In this document: one piece after another, positions 28,021 to 39,614 of the stretch
How positions within the stretch are numbered: position 1 is the first letter of the stretch
Layout: every line of letters starts with the position of its first letter
NCBI RefSeq assembly: GCF_900112475.1
Contig: NZ_FOLW01000004.1
Location: 157,249-221,248, forward strand
Reading direction: 5' to 3'
DNA from: Pragia fontium DSM 5563 = ATCC 49100
GTDB lineage: Bacteria > Pseudomonadota > Gammaproteobacteria > Enterobacterales > Enterobacteriaceae
DNA: 64,000 bases
The notes under the pieces: generated by a model
The model's input: only the letters and a program-made list of their open reading frames with translations
Databases searched by the model: none
Told to the model about the DNA's origin: nothing
Made by a program: the position numbers and the translations under genes

Positions 28021-28854
28021 TTAGTCTAACCCCAATATGGTTTTTACCGAGATAGCGGCGGTTTCAACCACGCCACGTTTTAGGTGACCAATATATAACA
28101 GTTGTTTATTGGGGGTTAAAGAAGCAATGTCACCTTCACGCATATGCAGCAAATCTACCGGGCTAACCCAAACCGGAGCCGATGCCGTAATCGGTAATCC
28201 GGCCTGATTATAGGCTTCAATAATAAACTGCGAACAGAAAAACTTGCCGTTAGCGTCCTCATCTGAGCCTAATTGAATTTGCGCTAGCGTATTCATACAG
28301 CTATTACGAAATGTCGAAGAGAAAGGGTTGAGGCTACAGAGTTGTCGGGTCAGCATAAATGGAGCCAGTAAAGCGACCCCATTATAATTATATTTTATAC
28401 CTACTTTAGATTCGGAAAAGTTGCGGATAGATAAAGCCTGCTGTTCTGAAAGCTGTGGAACGCGTAGCACAATGATTTTGCTATTGTGATCCACCATCTT
28501 ATCAAGAGAAATAATTTGCACGCCGCTGCCGCCAACGGCTTCAACAACCTGTTCATTACCCAGATAAATAGCGGCATGGCTAACGCTAGAGCCGCTAAAT
28601 AAACGGATACCCATTGAAGTAGGGCCGATGGGTGAAGAAAGCAGTATATCGCCAGCCTGCATAGCGGAGGCATCAATAATTTGGCTACCGCCTTCAGGAT
28701 AGGAATGGATGCGTTGAAGCTGAATATTAATGGGTAATGCCGCCGTATCGCTGTCTTGTTCTGCTGGCGTGTTTTCCGAGATATGCATAGTACAGCCGCT
28801 CACTAACAGCAGTGAGCCAGTTATCAAAGGTAATAAACGTTGGGCTAAACGCAT
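28021..28854 (-). CDS. yaeF: YaeF-like lipoprotein, permuted NlpC/P60 papain-like fold
   Basis: This 277-residue lipoprotein has signal peptide and lipobox LLLVSGC, giving a lipidated Cys at about residue 21. The body matches E. coli YaeF, a permuted papain-like enzyme: MQAGDILLSS, SSVSHAAIYLG (putative catalytic His near 93), and KFFCSQFIIEAY (putative catalytic Cys). Such proteins (YiiX/YaeF group) act as amidases or acyl-linked hydrolases in the envelope, but the substrate is unknown. It is 25 bp downstream of cmoB on the same strand, so it may be co-transcribed. Confidence 0.87.
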   Translation of the reverse strand: MRLAQRLLPLITGSLLLVSGCTMHISENTPAEQDSDTAALPINIQLQRIHSYPEGGSQIIDASAMQAGDILLSSPIGPTSMGIRLFSGSSVSHAAIYLGNEQVVEAVGGSGVQIISLDKMVDHNSKIIVLRVPQLSEQQALSIRNFSESKVGIKYNYNGVALLAPFMLTRQLCSLNPFSSTFRNSCMNTLAQIQLGSDEDANGKFFCSQFIIEAYNQAGLPITASAPVWVSPVDLLHMREGDIASLTPNKQLLYIGHLKRGVVETAAISVKTILGLD

Positions 28855-28879
28855 TTAGATTTCCTGATTTAACGGCATA

Positions 28880-30636
<1,757 letters not shown>

Positions 30637-30723
30637 TTACCAAAGCAAAGAAAAAAAGTCTGTAGACCTTAGCGGAAAAGGAAAGAGGCGAATGCATACT
30701 GTCGTGAGGCGAGTAGGATTGAT

Positions 30724-31119
30724 TTAGTACAGAATAAAAATCTGCTCCCATGGCAAATAGTAGATATTTGCACAAATCATCATCACCATAGAAATATAGG
30801 TAGCACTCATACCAGAACGGCGCCAGCGCCAATCGCGATGTCGCAAACCATAGTAATGACTGAGGCGACCGGCAAACAACATAATGCCACTGACGTGAAC
30901 CAGCCAAACATTTGCCCCATTCATTTCCATAATCACCATCAGAATGAGGGCGATAGGAATGTATTCTACCGCATTGCCGTGGATACGCGTTGCCGTTTGC
31001 AGCTCGTAGAAACCGCCGTCACCAAAGGGGACGCGATACTGTGTACGTAATTTGACAACATCGAGCGACAGCTTGAACAGGAGTAGTGCACCCAGCACAG
31101 CGTATAGTGCGCTAACCAT
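30724..31119 (-). CDS. yecN: YecN, MAPEG-family membrane protein
   Basis: This 131-residue inner-membrane protein of the MAPEG superfamily (glutathione-transferase-like) has four predicted membrane helices and the conserved segments TRIHGNAVEYIPIALIL and GRLSHYYGL. It lies just upstream of cmoA on the same strand, as in E. coli. Its enzymatic activity is unproven. Confidence 0.93.
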   Translation of the reverse strand: MVSALYAVLGALLLFKLSLDVVKLRTQYRVPFGDGGFYELQTATRIHGNAVEYIPIALILMVIMEMNGANVWLVHVSGIMLFAGRLSHYYGLRHRDWRWRRSGMSATYISMVMMICANIYYLPWEQIFILY

Positions 31120-31426
31120 TAATCACCCCTCTAAATATATTTTTATAACAGGATAATAACTGGGTATAACAAAATTTTCCCCTATTAAAGAAATTAATAA
31201 TAGCGTAATTACTATCTTATAAGCGGGTAAAAACCGGTAAAAAGTTTATGAAAAACTTTACCTGTTGATCTTACTCGTTATATTTATCAAAGATAGGGTA
31301 TTGGTGTAATAAAAGATAGTCTCGTTTTTTAGCAAGACGACATAAAAAAATTTGGCTGCTGTTTTTTTGTTCGTTTAAGCATAAATTAAATCGAATAGGT
31401 GAGATGTAACGTGATGTACTCTTATC
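31120..31426. other. AT-rich intergenic region before fmdB-like gene
   Basis: No ORF is credible here. It separates the divergent yecN and fmdB-like genes and must contain both promoters. A 5-6 bp-arm hairpin with one bulge (GGTAAAAAGTTT / AAACTTTACC) lies at about 31237-31262. A strong terminator follows at 31427, without any annotated gene ending there. Confidence 0.5.
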
Positions 31427-31461
31427 GGCGGCTATTATTTCCTTTATAATAGCCGCCTTTT
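31427..31461 (+). terminator. Orphan strong terminator upstream of fmdB-like gene
   Basis: A perfect 12-bp stem, GGCGGCTATTAT / ATAATAGCCGCC, with a 7-nt loop is followed by TTTT. It is oriented toward fmdB but no coding gene precedes it on the + strand, so it may end a small RNA or act as an attenuator. Confidence 0.75.
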
Positions 31462-31533
31462 GGGTAAGGTTAGTTGTGATGGCTTACCTAAAACTGAATA
31501 ATAATGAAATAACCAACATTCAGAATCACGATT

Positions 31534-31794
31534 ATGCCTATTTATGAATACGAATGTGGTTGTTGCCAGCATCGTTTGGACAAATTACAAAAGTTTGCTG
31601 ATGCCCCTTTGGTTGTATGTCCCGAATGTGGTGAATCGGCGTTAAGAAAATTGGTCTCCCCCGGACATTTCCATTTGAAAGGTTCCGGCTGGTATGCGAG
31701 TGAAGCTCAGCAAAACCGTAAGAATACTTCATCAGATACCCCTTGTGCTGGGGCCTGTCAGGCAAATTGCCCAGGCGCAGCATTGGCTGAATAA
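31534..31794 (+). CDS. FmdB-family zinc-ribbon protein
   Basis: This 86-residue protein has the start MPIYEYECGCCQH and two CxxC knuckles (C8/C11 and C34/C37, the latter CPECG), the FmdB/CxxC_CXXC_SSSS regulatory domain that binds zinc. The tail has two further Cys pairs (CAGACQANC). It is 12 bp before aspS and probably co-transcribed. The function of the family is not established. Confidence 0.9.
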   Translation: MPIYEYECGCCQHRLDKLQKFADAPLVVCPECGESALRKLVSPGHFHLKGSGWYASEAQQNRKNTSSDTPCAGACQANCPGAALAE

Positions 31795-31806
31795 AAGGAT
31801 AGCGTC

Positions 31807-33579
31807 ATGCGTACTCACTATTGTGGACAGCTCAACACTTCTCTTGTTGGGCAAGAAGTCACCTTAAGCGGCTGGGTTAATCGTCGTCGTGATTTAGGTG
31901 GTTTAATTTTTATTGATATGCGCGACCGTGAAGGTATTGTGCAGGTCTTTTTTGACCCGGATTGTAAAGCGGCATTTGAACAGGCTTCAGAACTACGTAA
32001 TGAGTATTGTATTCAGGTAACCGGCACGGTACGTGCTCGTCCCGAAAGCCAAGCTAATAACGATATGGCCACCGGCGGGGTTGAAGTTTTAGCCAGCAGT
32101 TTGAATATCATCAATCGCTCAGAGCCGTTACCGCTGGATTCAAATCAGAATAATACGGAAGAACAGCGTCTTAAATATCGTTATCTGGATTTACGCCGTA
32201 CCGAAATGGCGGATAGATTGAAAACCCGCGCACGCATCACTGCGTTTGTTCGTCGTTATATGGATGGTAATGGTTTTCTGGATATTGAAACGCCAATGCT
32301 GACCAAAGCAACGCCGGAAGGTGCCCGTGACTATCTGGTACCAAGTCGTGTACATAAAGGTAAGTTTTACGCACTGCCACAGTCACCGCAGCTGTTTAAA
32401 CAATTGTTGATGATGTCCGGTTTTGACCGCTATTACCAAATCGTTAAATGCTTCCGCGACGAAGATTTACGGGCGGATCGCCAACCAGAATTTACCCAGA
32501 TTGACGTTGAAACATCATTTATGAGTGCCGAACAGGTTCGCACGATGATGGAGAAGATGGTTCGTGAACTGTGGCTTGAAGTAAAAGGCGTTGATTTGGG
32601 GAATTTCCCAATTATGACTTTTGCTGAAGCGATGCGTCGTTACGGTTCAGACAAGCCAGATTTGCGTAACCCAATTGAGATTGTTGACGTTGCCGATCTG
32701 TTAAAAGACGTTGATTTTAAAGTGTTCTCCGGTCCGGCAAACGATCCGAAAGGGCGTGTCGCGGTGATTTGTGTACCGGGTGGCGCGCAGCTTACCCGTA
32801 AGCAAATTGATGAGTACACGCAGTTTGTTTCTATCTATGGCGCGAAAGGTCTGGCCTGGATGAAGGTCAACGACCGTAAAGGCGGCGTGGAAGGGGTTCA
32901 AAGTCCAGTTGCTAAGTTCCTGACGCCAGAAATTATTGAGTCTATCTTGGATCGCACTCAGGCAAATGACGGTGATATCCTGTTATTTGGTGCTGATAGT
33001 TTCAAAGTTGCCACGGATGCCATGGGCGCATTACGTCTGAAAGTGGGTCGAGATCTGAAAATCACCAATGAGAATAGTTGGGCACCGCTGTGGGTGGTTG
33101 ACTTCCCAATGTTTGAAGATGATGGTGAAGGCGGCTTAACGGCGATGCACCATCCATTTACTGCACCAAAGGATATGACACCGCAAGAACTGCAGGCTGA
33201 TCCGGAATCGGCGATTGCCAATGCTTATGATATGGTGCTGAACGGTTATGAAGTCGGTGGCGGTTCTGTGCGTATCCATAATGGTTCGATGCAGCAGGCA
33301 GTATTTGGTATTCTGGGCATTACTGAGCAGGAACAGCGTGAGAAGTTCGGCTTCTTATTAGATGCGTTAAAATATGGTACGCCTCCTCATGCCGGTATCG
33401 CATTTGGTCTGGACCGTTTAGTGATGTTACTGACCGGTACCGATAATATTCGAGATGTAATCGCATTCCCGAAAACTACCGCTGCGGCCTGTTTAATGAC
33501 GGAAGCCCCAAGCTACGCAAATCCTGCGGCACTGCAGGAATTAAGCATCAGCGTTGTTGCTACGAAGTCAGAAAAATAA
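31807..33579 (+). CDS. aspS: Aspartyl-tRNA synthetase AspS
   Basis: This 590-residue class II synthetase charges tRNA-Asp. It has an OB-fold anticodon domain at the N-terminus ([23 protein letters not shown]), class II motif 2 ([19 protein letters not shown]), the bacterial GAD insertion (about 290-400), and motif 3 ([15 protein letters not shown]). Length equals the E. coli enzyme. Its stop shares one base with the nudB start, so translation is coupled. Confidence 0.98.
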   Translation: MRTHYCGQLNTSLVGQEVTLSGWVNRRRDLGGLIFIDMRDREGIVQVFFDPDCKAAFEQASELRNEYCIQVTGTVRARPESQANNDMATGGVEVLASSLNIINRSEPLPLDSNQNNTEEQRLKYRYLDLRRTEMADRLKTRARITAFVRRYMDGNGFLDIETPMLTKATPEGARDYLVPSRVHKGKFYALPQSPQLFKQLLMMSGFDRYYQIVKCFRDEDLRADRQPEFTQIDVETSFMSAEQVRTMMEKMVRELWLEVKGVDLGNFPIMTFAEAMRRYGSDKPDLRNPIEIVDVADLLKDVDFKVFSGPANDPKGRVAVICVPGGAQLTRKQIDEYTQFVSIYGAKGLAWMKVNDRKGGVEGVQSPVAKFLTPEIIESILDRTQANDGDILLFGADSFKVATDAMGALRLKVGRDLKITNENSWAPLWVVDFPMFEDDGEGGLTAMHHPFTAPKDMTPQELQADPESAIANAYDMVLNGYEVGGGSVRIHNGSMQQAVFGILGITEQEQREKFGFLLDALKYGTPPHAGIAFGLDRLVMLLTGTDNIRDVIAFPKTTAAACLMTEAPSYANPAALQELSISVVATKSEK

Positions 33580-34022
33580 TGCCGCAGTTTAAGCGCCCGG
33601 AATCGGTGTTGGTCGTGATTTATAGCCGCAGCAGTGGCCGGGTGCTTATGTTACAACGTAACGACGATCCTGACTTTTGGCAATCGGTAACCGGGAGTCT
33701 GGAAGCGGGAGAGTCTACGCAACAAACGGCGTGCCGTGAGGTTAAGGAAGAGACTGGTATTGATATTCAGGCAGAGCAGCTTGAATTACAGGATTGTCGG
33801 CGTCACGTTGAATTTGAAATTTTTACACATTTTCGCCATCGTTATGCGCCGGGTGTAACGCATAATCTGGAACATTGGTACTGTTTGGCTCTACCTGTGG
33901 AGCGTGAAGTGACGCTTTCAGAGCATACAACCTACCAATGGCTTGATAAAGAGCAGGCTGCTCAATTGACGAAGTCATGGAGCAACCGGCAGGCGATTGA
34001 AGAATTTGTTATTTCTCATTAA
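33579..34022 (+). CDS. nudB: Dihydroneopterin triphosphate diphosphatase NudB
   Basis: This 147-residue Nudix hydrolase removes pyrophosphate from dihydroneopterin triphosphate in folate synthesis. The Nudix box runs [22 protein letters not shown] (about residues 37-58), with the catalytic EVKEE glutamates intact. It overlaps the aspS stop by one base and precedes yebC, the usual enterobacterial order. Confidence 0.96.
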   Translation: MPQFKRPESVLVVIYSRSSGRVLMLQRNDDPDFWQSVTGSLEAGESTQQTACREVKEETGIDIQAEQLELQDCRRHVEFEIFTHFRHRYAPGVTHNLEHWYCLALPVEREVTLSEHTTYQWLDKEQAAQLTKSWSNRQAIEEFVISH

Positions 34023-34051
34023 GCCGAACGGCTTTCTACTGGAGATTTTTT

Positions 34052-34795
34052 ATGGCAGGTCATAGTAAATGGGCCAATACCAAGCATCGTAAAGCAGCAC
34101 AAGATGCAAAACGCGGTAAAATTTTCACTAAAATTATTCGTGAACTGGTCACGGCGGCTAAATTAGGCGGCGGCGATCCAGGTGCGAACCCGCGTTTGCG
34201 TGCGGCTATTGATAAAGCCTTATCCAATAATATGACGCGTGATACCTTAAACCGTGCTATTGCTCGCGGCGTAGGCGGTGATGATGCGGATAATATGGAA
34301 ACTATCATTTATGAAGGCTATGGCCCAGGCGGCACGGCGGTGATGGTTGAATGTCTAAGCGACAACCGCAATCGTACCGTTTCTGAAGTGCGTCATGCTT
34401 TCACCAAAACCGGTGGTAACTTGGGTACCGACGGTTCAGTTTCTTACCTGTTTACTAAAAAAGGCGTTATTTCTTACGCTGAAGGTACCGACGAAGATGC
34501 CGTTATGGATGCCGCGTTAGAGGCCGGTGCCGAAGACGTAGTCACCTATGACGATGGTGCGATTGACGTATTTACCTCACCAGAAAGCTTTGGTGAAGTG
34601 AAAGATGCGTTAGATGCCGCTGGTCTGGTTTCTATTGCGGCAGAAGTGTCGATGATTCCCTCCACCAAAGCTGAACTGGATGAGGAAACTGCACCTAAAT
34701 TACTGCGTTTGATCGACATGTTGGAAGATTCAGACGACGTGCAAGAGGTTTACCATAACGGTGAAATCTCTGACGAGGTTGCGGCTACACTTTAA
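34052..34795 (+). CDS. yebC: YebC/PmpR-family protein
   Basis: This 247-residue protein opens [22 protein letters not shown] and has the [21 protein letters not shown] block, typical of the YebC family. Relatives act in transcription control and in relieving ribosome stalling at proline stretches. It is in the aspS-ruvC block, and its stop codon shares one base with the ruvC start. Confidence 0.97.
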   Translation: MAGHSKWANTKHRKAAQDAKRGKIFTKIIRELVTAAKLGGGDPGANPRLRAAIDKALSNNMTRDTLNRAIARGVGGDDADNMETIIYEGYGPGGTAVMVECLSDNRNRTVSEVRHAFTKTGGNLGTDGSVSYLFTKKGVISYAEGTDEDAVMDAALEAGAEDVVTYDDGAIDVFTSPESFGEVKDALDAAGLVSIAAEVSMIPSTKAELDEETAPKLLRLIDMLEDSDDVQEVYHNGEISDEVAATL

Positions 34796-35319
34796 TGGCC
34801 ATTATCCTTGGCATTGACCCCGGCTCACGAGTGACCGGTTATGGCGTTATTCGTCAGTCGGGGCGCAAATTAGAGTATCTCGGTAGCGGCTGCATTCGCA
34901 CCGTTGTCGATGATCTTCCTACCCGTCTCAAGCTGGTTTATGCCGGCGTCAGTGAAATCATCACTCAATTCCAGCCGGACGTTTTTGCCATTGAGCAGGT
35001 CTTTATGGCACGTAATGCCGATTCAGCTCTAAAGCTGGGGCAGGCACGCGGAGCGGCGATTGTTGCAGCGGTTAACGTCGATTTACCGGTATTTGAGTAT
35101 GCGGCACGTCAGGTTAAGCAAACGGTTGTAGGTACCGGTGCGGCAGAAAAAACGCAGGTGCAGCATATGGTGCGTACGTTACTGAAGCTGACGGCGAATC
35201 CACAGGCCGATGCCGCCGACGCATTGGCTATTGCCATTACACACTGTCACTTACATCAGAACGTGGTGCGTATCGGCAACGGTCGACTGACTTTGGCGCG
35301 TGGGCGAGTAGCCGAATAA
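34795..35319 (+). CDS. ruvC: Holliday junction endonuclease RuvC
   Basis: This 174-residue endodeoxyribonuclease resolves Holliday junctions with RuvAB. It has an RNase H-like fold with the metal-binding acidic residues visible: D7 in [15 protein letters not shown] in AIEQVF (about 66), and the [12 protein letters not shown] block near the C-terminus. It is translationally coupled to yebC and separated from ruvAB by 167 bp containing a LexA box, so unlike ruvAB it is probably not SOS-controlled, as in E. coli. Confidence 0.98.
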   Translation: MAIILGIDPGSRVTGYGVIRQSGRKLEYLGSGCIRTVVDDLPTRLKLVYAGVSEIITQFQPDVFAIEQVFMARNADSALKLGQARGAAIVAAVNVDLPVFEYAARQVKQTVVGTGAAEKTQVQHMVRTLLKLTANPQADAADALAIAITHCHLHQNVVRIGNGRLTLARGRVAE

Positions 35320-35358
35320 CTGACCTTTAGTGATACAGAGATCAAACAAATCAAATAA

Positions 35359-35378
35359 AGCTGGATATTTATCCAGCT
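35359..35378 (+). promoter_or_regulatory. LexA (SOS) box upstream of ruvAB
   Basis: AGCTGGATATTTATCCAGCT is a perfect 20-bp palindrome (apart from its centre) with CTG-N10-CAG, very close to the E. coli ruvAB operator. It lies 108 bp before ruvA. A TATAAA at 35396-35401 may be the -10. The palindrome extends outward, so it could be mistaken for a terminator of ruvC. Confidence 0.88.
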
Positions 35379-35486
35379 TTATTCTGTAATAGCTGTATAA
35401 ATAGGGGCGTAGTGGGTTAAACTGCATAAAGCTAATATAAGCAGCGTGATTATAATGCCCTAAGTCAGCCATAAGGAGCCTGAGTC

Positions 35487-36098
35487 GTGATTGGTCGTTT
35501 ACGTGGAATTATTCTGGAAAAACAGCCGCCTGAAGTGCTGATTGAGGTTAATGGTGTCGGCTATGAAGTGTTTATGCCGATGAGCTGTTTTTATGAATTA
35601 CCGGATCGCGGTCAGGAAGCGGTTATTTTTACTCACTTTGTAGTGCGTGAAGATGCTCAGCTTCTATATGGTTTTAATGATAAGCAGGAACGAGCGCTAT
35701 TTCGTGAACTAATTAAAGTTAACGGCGTTGGTCCTAAGCTAGCGTTAGCTATTCTTTCTGGTATGTCGGCTCAGCAGTTTGTTCATGCGGTTGAGCAAGA
35801 GCAGGTGAGCATTCTGATCAAGCTACCGGGTGTGGGTAAGAAAACTGCCGAACGACTGGTTGTGGAAATGAAAGACCGCTTTAAAGGATTAAATGGCGAC
35901 CTGTTTAATAATACAACTAATCTGCCGCCGGTGAGTTCGGCTAAAAGCGCTGATACCGACGCCGAAGCGGAAGCGGTTTCTGCCTTGGTTGCTCTGGGCT
36001 ACAAGCCTCAGGAAGCCAGCCGTTTGGTGAGTAAAGTGATGAAGCCGGGCACCGAGAGTGAAACCCTGATCCGTGAAGCACTGCGTGCGGCACTGTGA
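35487..36098 (+). CDS. ruvA: Holliday junction branch-migration protein RuvA
   Basis: This 203-residue protein binds four-way junctions as a tetramer and loads RuvB. It has an N-terminal OB fold ([28 protein letters not shown] begins it), two helix-hairpin-helix motifs (INVGPKLA-like [13 protein letters not shown] and [12 protein letters not shown]) and a C-terminal domain III ([19 protein letters not shown]) that contacts RuvB. The start follows AAGGAG. It is 16 bp upstream of ruvB in an SOS-controlled operon. Confidence 0.98.
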   Translation: MIGRLRGIILEKQPPEVLIEVNGVGYEVFMPMSCFYELPDRGQEAVIFTHFVVREDAQLLYGFNDKQERALFRELIKVNGVGPKLALAILSGMSAQQFVHAVEQEQVSILIKLPGVGKKTAERLVVEMKDRFKGLNGDLFNNTTNLPPVSSAKSADTDAEAEAVSALVALGYKPQEASRLVSKVMKPGTESETLIREALRAAL

Positions 36099-36114
36099 GT
36101 TAAAGAGATAAAGC

Positions 36115-37125
36115 ATGATTGAAGCTGACCGTTTGATATCACCTGTTGCGCAGTTTGAGGAGGAAGACTCCATCGATCGCGCTATGCGCCCTAAGCTACT
36201 GAATGAATATGTCGGCCAGCCTCATGTACGTGAGCAAATGGAGATTTTTATTCAGGCGGCAAAGTTGCGTGGTGATGCACTGGATCATCTCCTGATTTTT
36301 GGTCCGCCGGGGCTGGGGAAAACCACGTTAGCTAACATTGTTGCTAACGAGATGGGAGTTAACCTGCGAACCACTTCCGGGCCGGTATTAGAGAAGGCCG
36401 GGGATTTGGCGGCGATGTTGACCAATCTGGAGCCTCATGATGTGCTGTTTATCGATGAGATTCATCGGCTGTCACCGGTGGTTGAAGAGATTCTCTATCC
36501 GGCGATGGAAGATTATCAATTGGATATCATGATCGGCGAAGGCCCAGCAGCACGTTCAATCAAAATTGATTTGCCTCCCTTCACATTAATCGGCGCGACC
36601 ACTCGCGCTGGGTCACTGACTTCACCGTTGCGTGACCGTTTTGGTATTGTGCAGCGTTTGGAGTTTTATCAGGTTAAAGATCTGGAATCTATTGTTTCAC
36701 GCAGCGCCCAGTGTATGTCGCTCAATCTGTCCGACGAAGGGGCCAATCATATTGCCCGTCGCGCACGGGGGACGCCGCGTATTGCTAACCGCTTACTGCG
36801 CCGGGTACGCGACTTTGCTGAAGTGCGTGCTGATGGCGTGATTAATGCAGACGTTGCGACCAGAGCGCTGGATATGCTGGATGTGGACGTTGAAGGTTTC
36901 GACTTTATGGACCGTAAACTGCTGTTGGCGATTATTGACAAGTTTATGGGTGGGCCGGTTGGATTAGATAATTTGGCAGCCGCAATTGGTGAAGAACGTG
37001 AAACCATCGAAGATGTGATTGAGCCCTATCTGATTCAGCAGGGGTTTATTCAGCGTACGCCGAGAGGGCGGATGGCGACTCAGCACGCTTATCGACACTT
37101 TGGTATTTCAAGAGATCGCGACTAA
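36115..37125 (+). CDS. ruvB: Holliday junction helicase RuvB
   Basis: This 336-residue AAA+ motor drives branch migration. Walker A is GPPGLGKT (63-70), Walker B is LFIDEIHRL (about 111-119), sensor 1 is LIGATTRAG, and a C-terminal winged helix ends near TQHAYRHFG. Length equals E. coli RuvB. It is the second gene of the SOS-controlled ruvAB operon. Confidence 0.98.
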   Translation: MIEADRLISPVAQFEEEDSIDRAMRPKLLNEYVGQPHVREQMEIFIQAAKLRGDALDHLLIFGPPGLGKTTLANIVANEMGVNLRTTSGPVLEKAGDLAAMLTNLEPHDVLFIDEIHRLSPVVEEILYPAMEDYQLDIMIGEGPAARSIKIDLPPFTLIGATTRAGSLTSPLRDRFGIVQRLEFYQVKDLESIVSRSAQCMSLNLSDEGANHIARRARGTPRIANRLLRRVRDFAEVRADGVINADVATRALDMLDVDVEGFDFMDRKLLLAIIDKFMGGPVGLDNLAAAIGEERETIEDVIEPYLIQQGFIQRTPRGRMATQHAYRHFGISRDRD

Positions 37126-37142
37126 AGTCTATCGAGCTCATC

Positions 37143-37505
37143 ATTCCGGTGAAAACCGGAATCTGGCTGAATGGTAATGCTTGGACTTAGAGCGTTATCC
37201 CCGCTTTTGCGCTGAGGAATCCCCAGAAAAATAAACATGAATTCTTAACTATGATTTATATTGTCATTCCCGCATTTATACCGTCATCCCTGCGAAAGCG
37301 GGGACCTCGTTCTTAAGCCAAGCGTTGTCGTTAAGCTAAAACATTAGATTCCGGTTTTCACCGGAATGACGAAGGGGGGAATGCGAGCATATTCTGAATG
37401 AGTCACTAATAAGTGGAACAAATCGCTCACAAAACACCCACTTTAATCCTTTGAATCCCCAAAGAAAAAATTTCTGGGGATTCATCAGCGCTTTTGCGGG
37501 GATAA
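37143..37505. repeat. Cluster of short palindromic repeats between ruvB and grxA
   Basis: This gene-free 389-bp gap contains ATTCCGGT-GAAA-ACCGGAAT (37143-37162) and its exact complement-oriented copy ATTCCGGT-TTTC-ACCGGAAT (37348-37367), a third hairpin CCCTGC-GAAA-GCGGGG in GTCATCCC context (37283-37303), and a 35-bp inverted repeat whose arms are 37195-37229 and 37471-37505 (TTATCCCCGC...AATCCCCAGAAA). Tetraloops are GAAA or its complement. These look like mobile extragenic palindromic repeats of the GTCATTCC type; they may also insulate the convergent genes. Confidence 0.75.
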
Positions 37506-37514
37506 CGTTAGAAA

Positions 37515-37778
37515 TTATTGATACAGGCTTAAATTCTCTTTTGCATAGGCTTCAAAATCAGTACAGCCGCCAATATGAACCTGATCGATAAAGATTTGCG
37601 GTACGGTTTCTACTGGTTTACCAACCGTTTTTTCCAGGTCAGCTTTAGTAATGCCTTCTGCATGAATATCGATGTAGTTATAGCTGAAATCATCGCGCTC
37701 TTGGCTTAATTTTTCTGCTAATTCTTTGGCACGAACACAGTAAGGACAACCAGGACGTCCGAAAATGACAACAAACAT
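37515..37778 (-). CDS. grxA: Glutaredoxin 1 (GrxA)
   Basis: This 87-residue thioredoxin-fold protein has the redox motif CPYC at residues 11-14 and the cis-Pro segment ETVPQIFID followed by HIGGCTDF for glutathione binding. It reduces ribonucleotide reductase and other disulfides using glutathione. The Cys in GGCTDF is an extra cysteine where E. coli has Tyr. It is divergent from nfsA; E. coli has ybjC between them, which is missing here. Confidence 0.97.
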   Translation of the reverse strand: MFVVIFGRPGCPYCVRAKELAEKLSQERDDFSYNYIDIHAEGITKADLEKTVGKPVETVPQIFIDQVHIGGCTDFEAYAKENLSLYQ

Positions 37779-38026
37779 GAGTACTCCTTGAAATTGATAT
37801 TTTTCGGCCTATCGCCGCTAACTAATATAATAACACTGACCTTACTATGCCTGCCATGAGCAATTTTAAAAAGCAGGAATTACCTGTTAGTTTAATCAAT
37901 ATTATCTATGGTTATTAACCCCATAAAATTTATAGAAAAATATTTTATGGCTGATGATTGTGGTGTGCCTATAGGTGTTTTTCGAGTATCCTTTATGCCA
38001 AATAGTGCTGGAAAATGTAGGTTTTT

Positions 38027-38749
38027 ATGACACCAACTATCGATCTTATCCGCGCCCATCGCTCTATCCGCGCATTTACGCCGCAACCGATTAACGATGA
38101 ACAGCGACAGGCTATTGTTCAGGCAGCACTGGCAACGTCCAGTTCCAGCTTTTTGCAGTGTAGTTCAATTATTCGGGTGACCGATCATAATTTACGTTCT
38201 ACGTTGGTTGAATACAGCGGCAATCAGAAACACGTGGCTCAGGCTGCGGAGTTTTGGGTATTCTGTGCTGATTTTTATCGCAATCAGCAAATTTGTCCGG
38301 AAGCTGAGTTAGGCTATGCAGAGCAACTATTACTGGGAACGGTAGATACCGCCATGATGGCGCAAAATGCGTTAATCGCAGCGGAGTCATTGGGGTTAGG
38401 GGGCGTTTATATCGGGGGCTTAAGGAATAATATTGCCAAGGTTACTGAGTTGCTTAAACTGCCGAAGCAGGTATTGCCACTATTTGGCTTATGCCTTGGT
38501 TATCCCGACCAGCATCCAGAATTAAAACCACGTTTACCGGCTGATATCGTGATGCATGAAAATAGCTATCAACCGTTAAATCGAGAGCTATTAGCCGCTT
38601 ATGATGCCCATATTGTCGCTTATTATGAGTCGCGTTCTGATAATAAAAAGCATGTTAACTGGAGTGAACAGATTTCAGCGACAGTCCGTAAAGAAAGTCG
38701 CCCGTTTATTCTGGACTATTTACATCAGCAGGGGTGGGCAACTCGCTAA
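38027..38749 (+). CDS. nfsA: Oxygen-insensitive NADPH nitroreductase NfsA
   Basis: This 240-residue FMN flavoprotein reduces nitro compounds and quinones with NADPH. The family pattern is clear: AHRSIRAF at the N-terminus for FMN phosphate, SSSSFLQCSSIIRV, the dimer core GLGGVYIGGLRNN, and FGLCLGYP. Length equals E. coli NfsA. It is divergent from grxA over about 250 bp; no soxbox was confidently identified. Confidence 0.95.
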   Translation: MTPTIDLIRAHRSIRAFTPQPINDEQRQAIVQAALATSSSSFLQCSSIIRVTDHNLRSTLVEYSGNQKHVAQAAEFWVFCADFYRNQQICPEAELGYAEQLLLGTVDTAMMAQNALIAAESLGLGGVYIGGLRNNIAKVTELLKLPKQVLPLFGLCLGYPDQHPELKPRLPADIVMHENSYQPLNRELLAAYDAHIVAYYESRSDNKKHVNWSEQISATVRKESRPFILDYLHQQGWATR

Positions 38750-38751
38750 GT

Positions 38752-38940
38752 TTATTTAAACTGATTGTTTGAAGCCTGATAATGGTATCCGGCTTCAGAT
38801 AACTTATCGCACAGTGCCTGTAGATCGATATCATAGCTGCGGGTAAGGTCTTCCAGTGATTCATGGTTATCTCTCAGCTTCATGTTAACGATACTGAGTA
38901 GCAAGTGGGGATCCATGGTTAAAAAATTCTGTAATGACAC
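38752..38940 (-). CDS. DUF4250 domain protein
   Basis: This 62-residue protein matches the DUF4250 pattern (DPHLLLSIVNMKLRD then a short helix pair ending LSEAGYHYQASNNQF). It is convergent with nfsA, with a 2-bp gap, and divergent from ybjN. The function of the family is unknown; it is compact and probably helical and cytoplasmic. Confidence 0.88.
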   Translation of the reverse strand: MSLQNFLTMDPHLLLSIVNMKLRDNHESLEDLTRSYDIDLQALCDKLSEAGYHYQASNNQFK

Positions 38941-39055
38941 GTTTTTCTCCTGTTTGAGATAAAGAGTAAATAATAACTTACCTCAAAAGGTGTGAAATGA
39001 GGTAGTATTTACCGGTTATTGCACTTTCTATTCTGATTTACTGAGGGATACCATA

Positions 39056-39556
39056 ATGGATAAGCTGATCGTCCCTGATCTGGCTTTAATGCGCCTCTGG
39101 CTCGAACAGTCTGGCGTATCCTTTTTTGAATGTGATTCCTGTCAGGCGTTACATTTACCACACTTGCAGAGCATTGATGGTATTTTTGATGCCAAAGTGG
39201 ATTTGCTGGAAAACGTTATTCTATTTTCTGCGGTTGCAGAGATTCGCCCGATCGCGCTGATCCCTCTGGTGGCCGATCTTAGCCAAATTAATGCTTCATC
39301 GTTAACCACCAAGGTCTTTGTCGATATTCAGGATGATAATTTACCTAAACTGGTTATTTGCCAGTCTTTAAGCGTTGGTGCGGGCATTGCGATTGAGCAA
39401 TTTCAACTGTTGCTACAGGAAGCAGAAGAGCAGACGACGCAGATTATTATGGAAGCCAGAGCCAATGAGCTGCTAATGATCAGCGATAATGATGGCGATC
39501 GGGAAGCGGAAGAGGATATTCAGATTGCCCGCCCGGTAACGCATACGATTCATTAA
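39056..39556 (+). CDS. ybjN: YbjN family protein
   Basis: This 166-residue protein is close to E. coli YbjN ([48 protein letters not shown]). YbjN resembles type III secretion chaperones in fold and affects motility, adhesion and stress traits, but its mechanism is unclear. The C-terminus is acidic and variable. E. coli also places ybjN near nfsA and grxA, so synteny is retained. Confidence 0.93.
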   Translation: MDKLIVPDLALMRLWLEQSGVSFFECDSCQALHLPHLQSIDGIFDAKVDLLENVILFSAVAEIRPIALIPLVADLSQINASSLTTKVFVDIQDDNLPKLVICQSLSVGAGIAIEQFQLLLQEAEEQTTQIIMEARANELLMISDNDGDREAEEDIQIARPVTHTIH

Positions 39557-39614
39557 TGTTTTTTCTGCCCGTGTTCGTCTCTTATCGTCATACCCAATTC
39601 CGGAGTTGGTTTTA

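Noticed and set aside
35354-35383. Palindrome after ruvC read as a plain terminator
   Set aside because: Its core is a near-canonical LexA box at the position where enterics have one for ruvAB, and there is no proper T tract.
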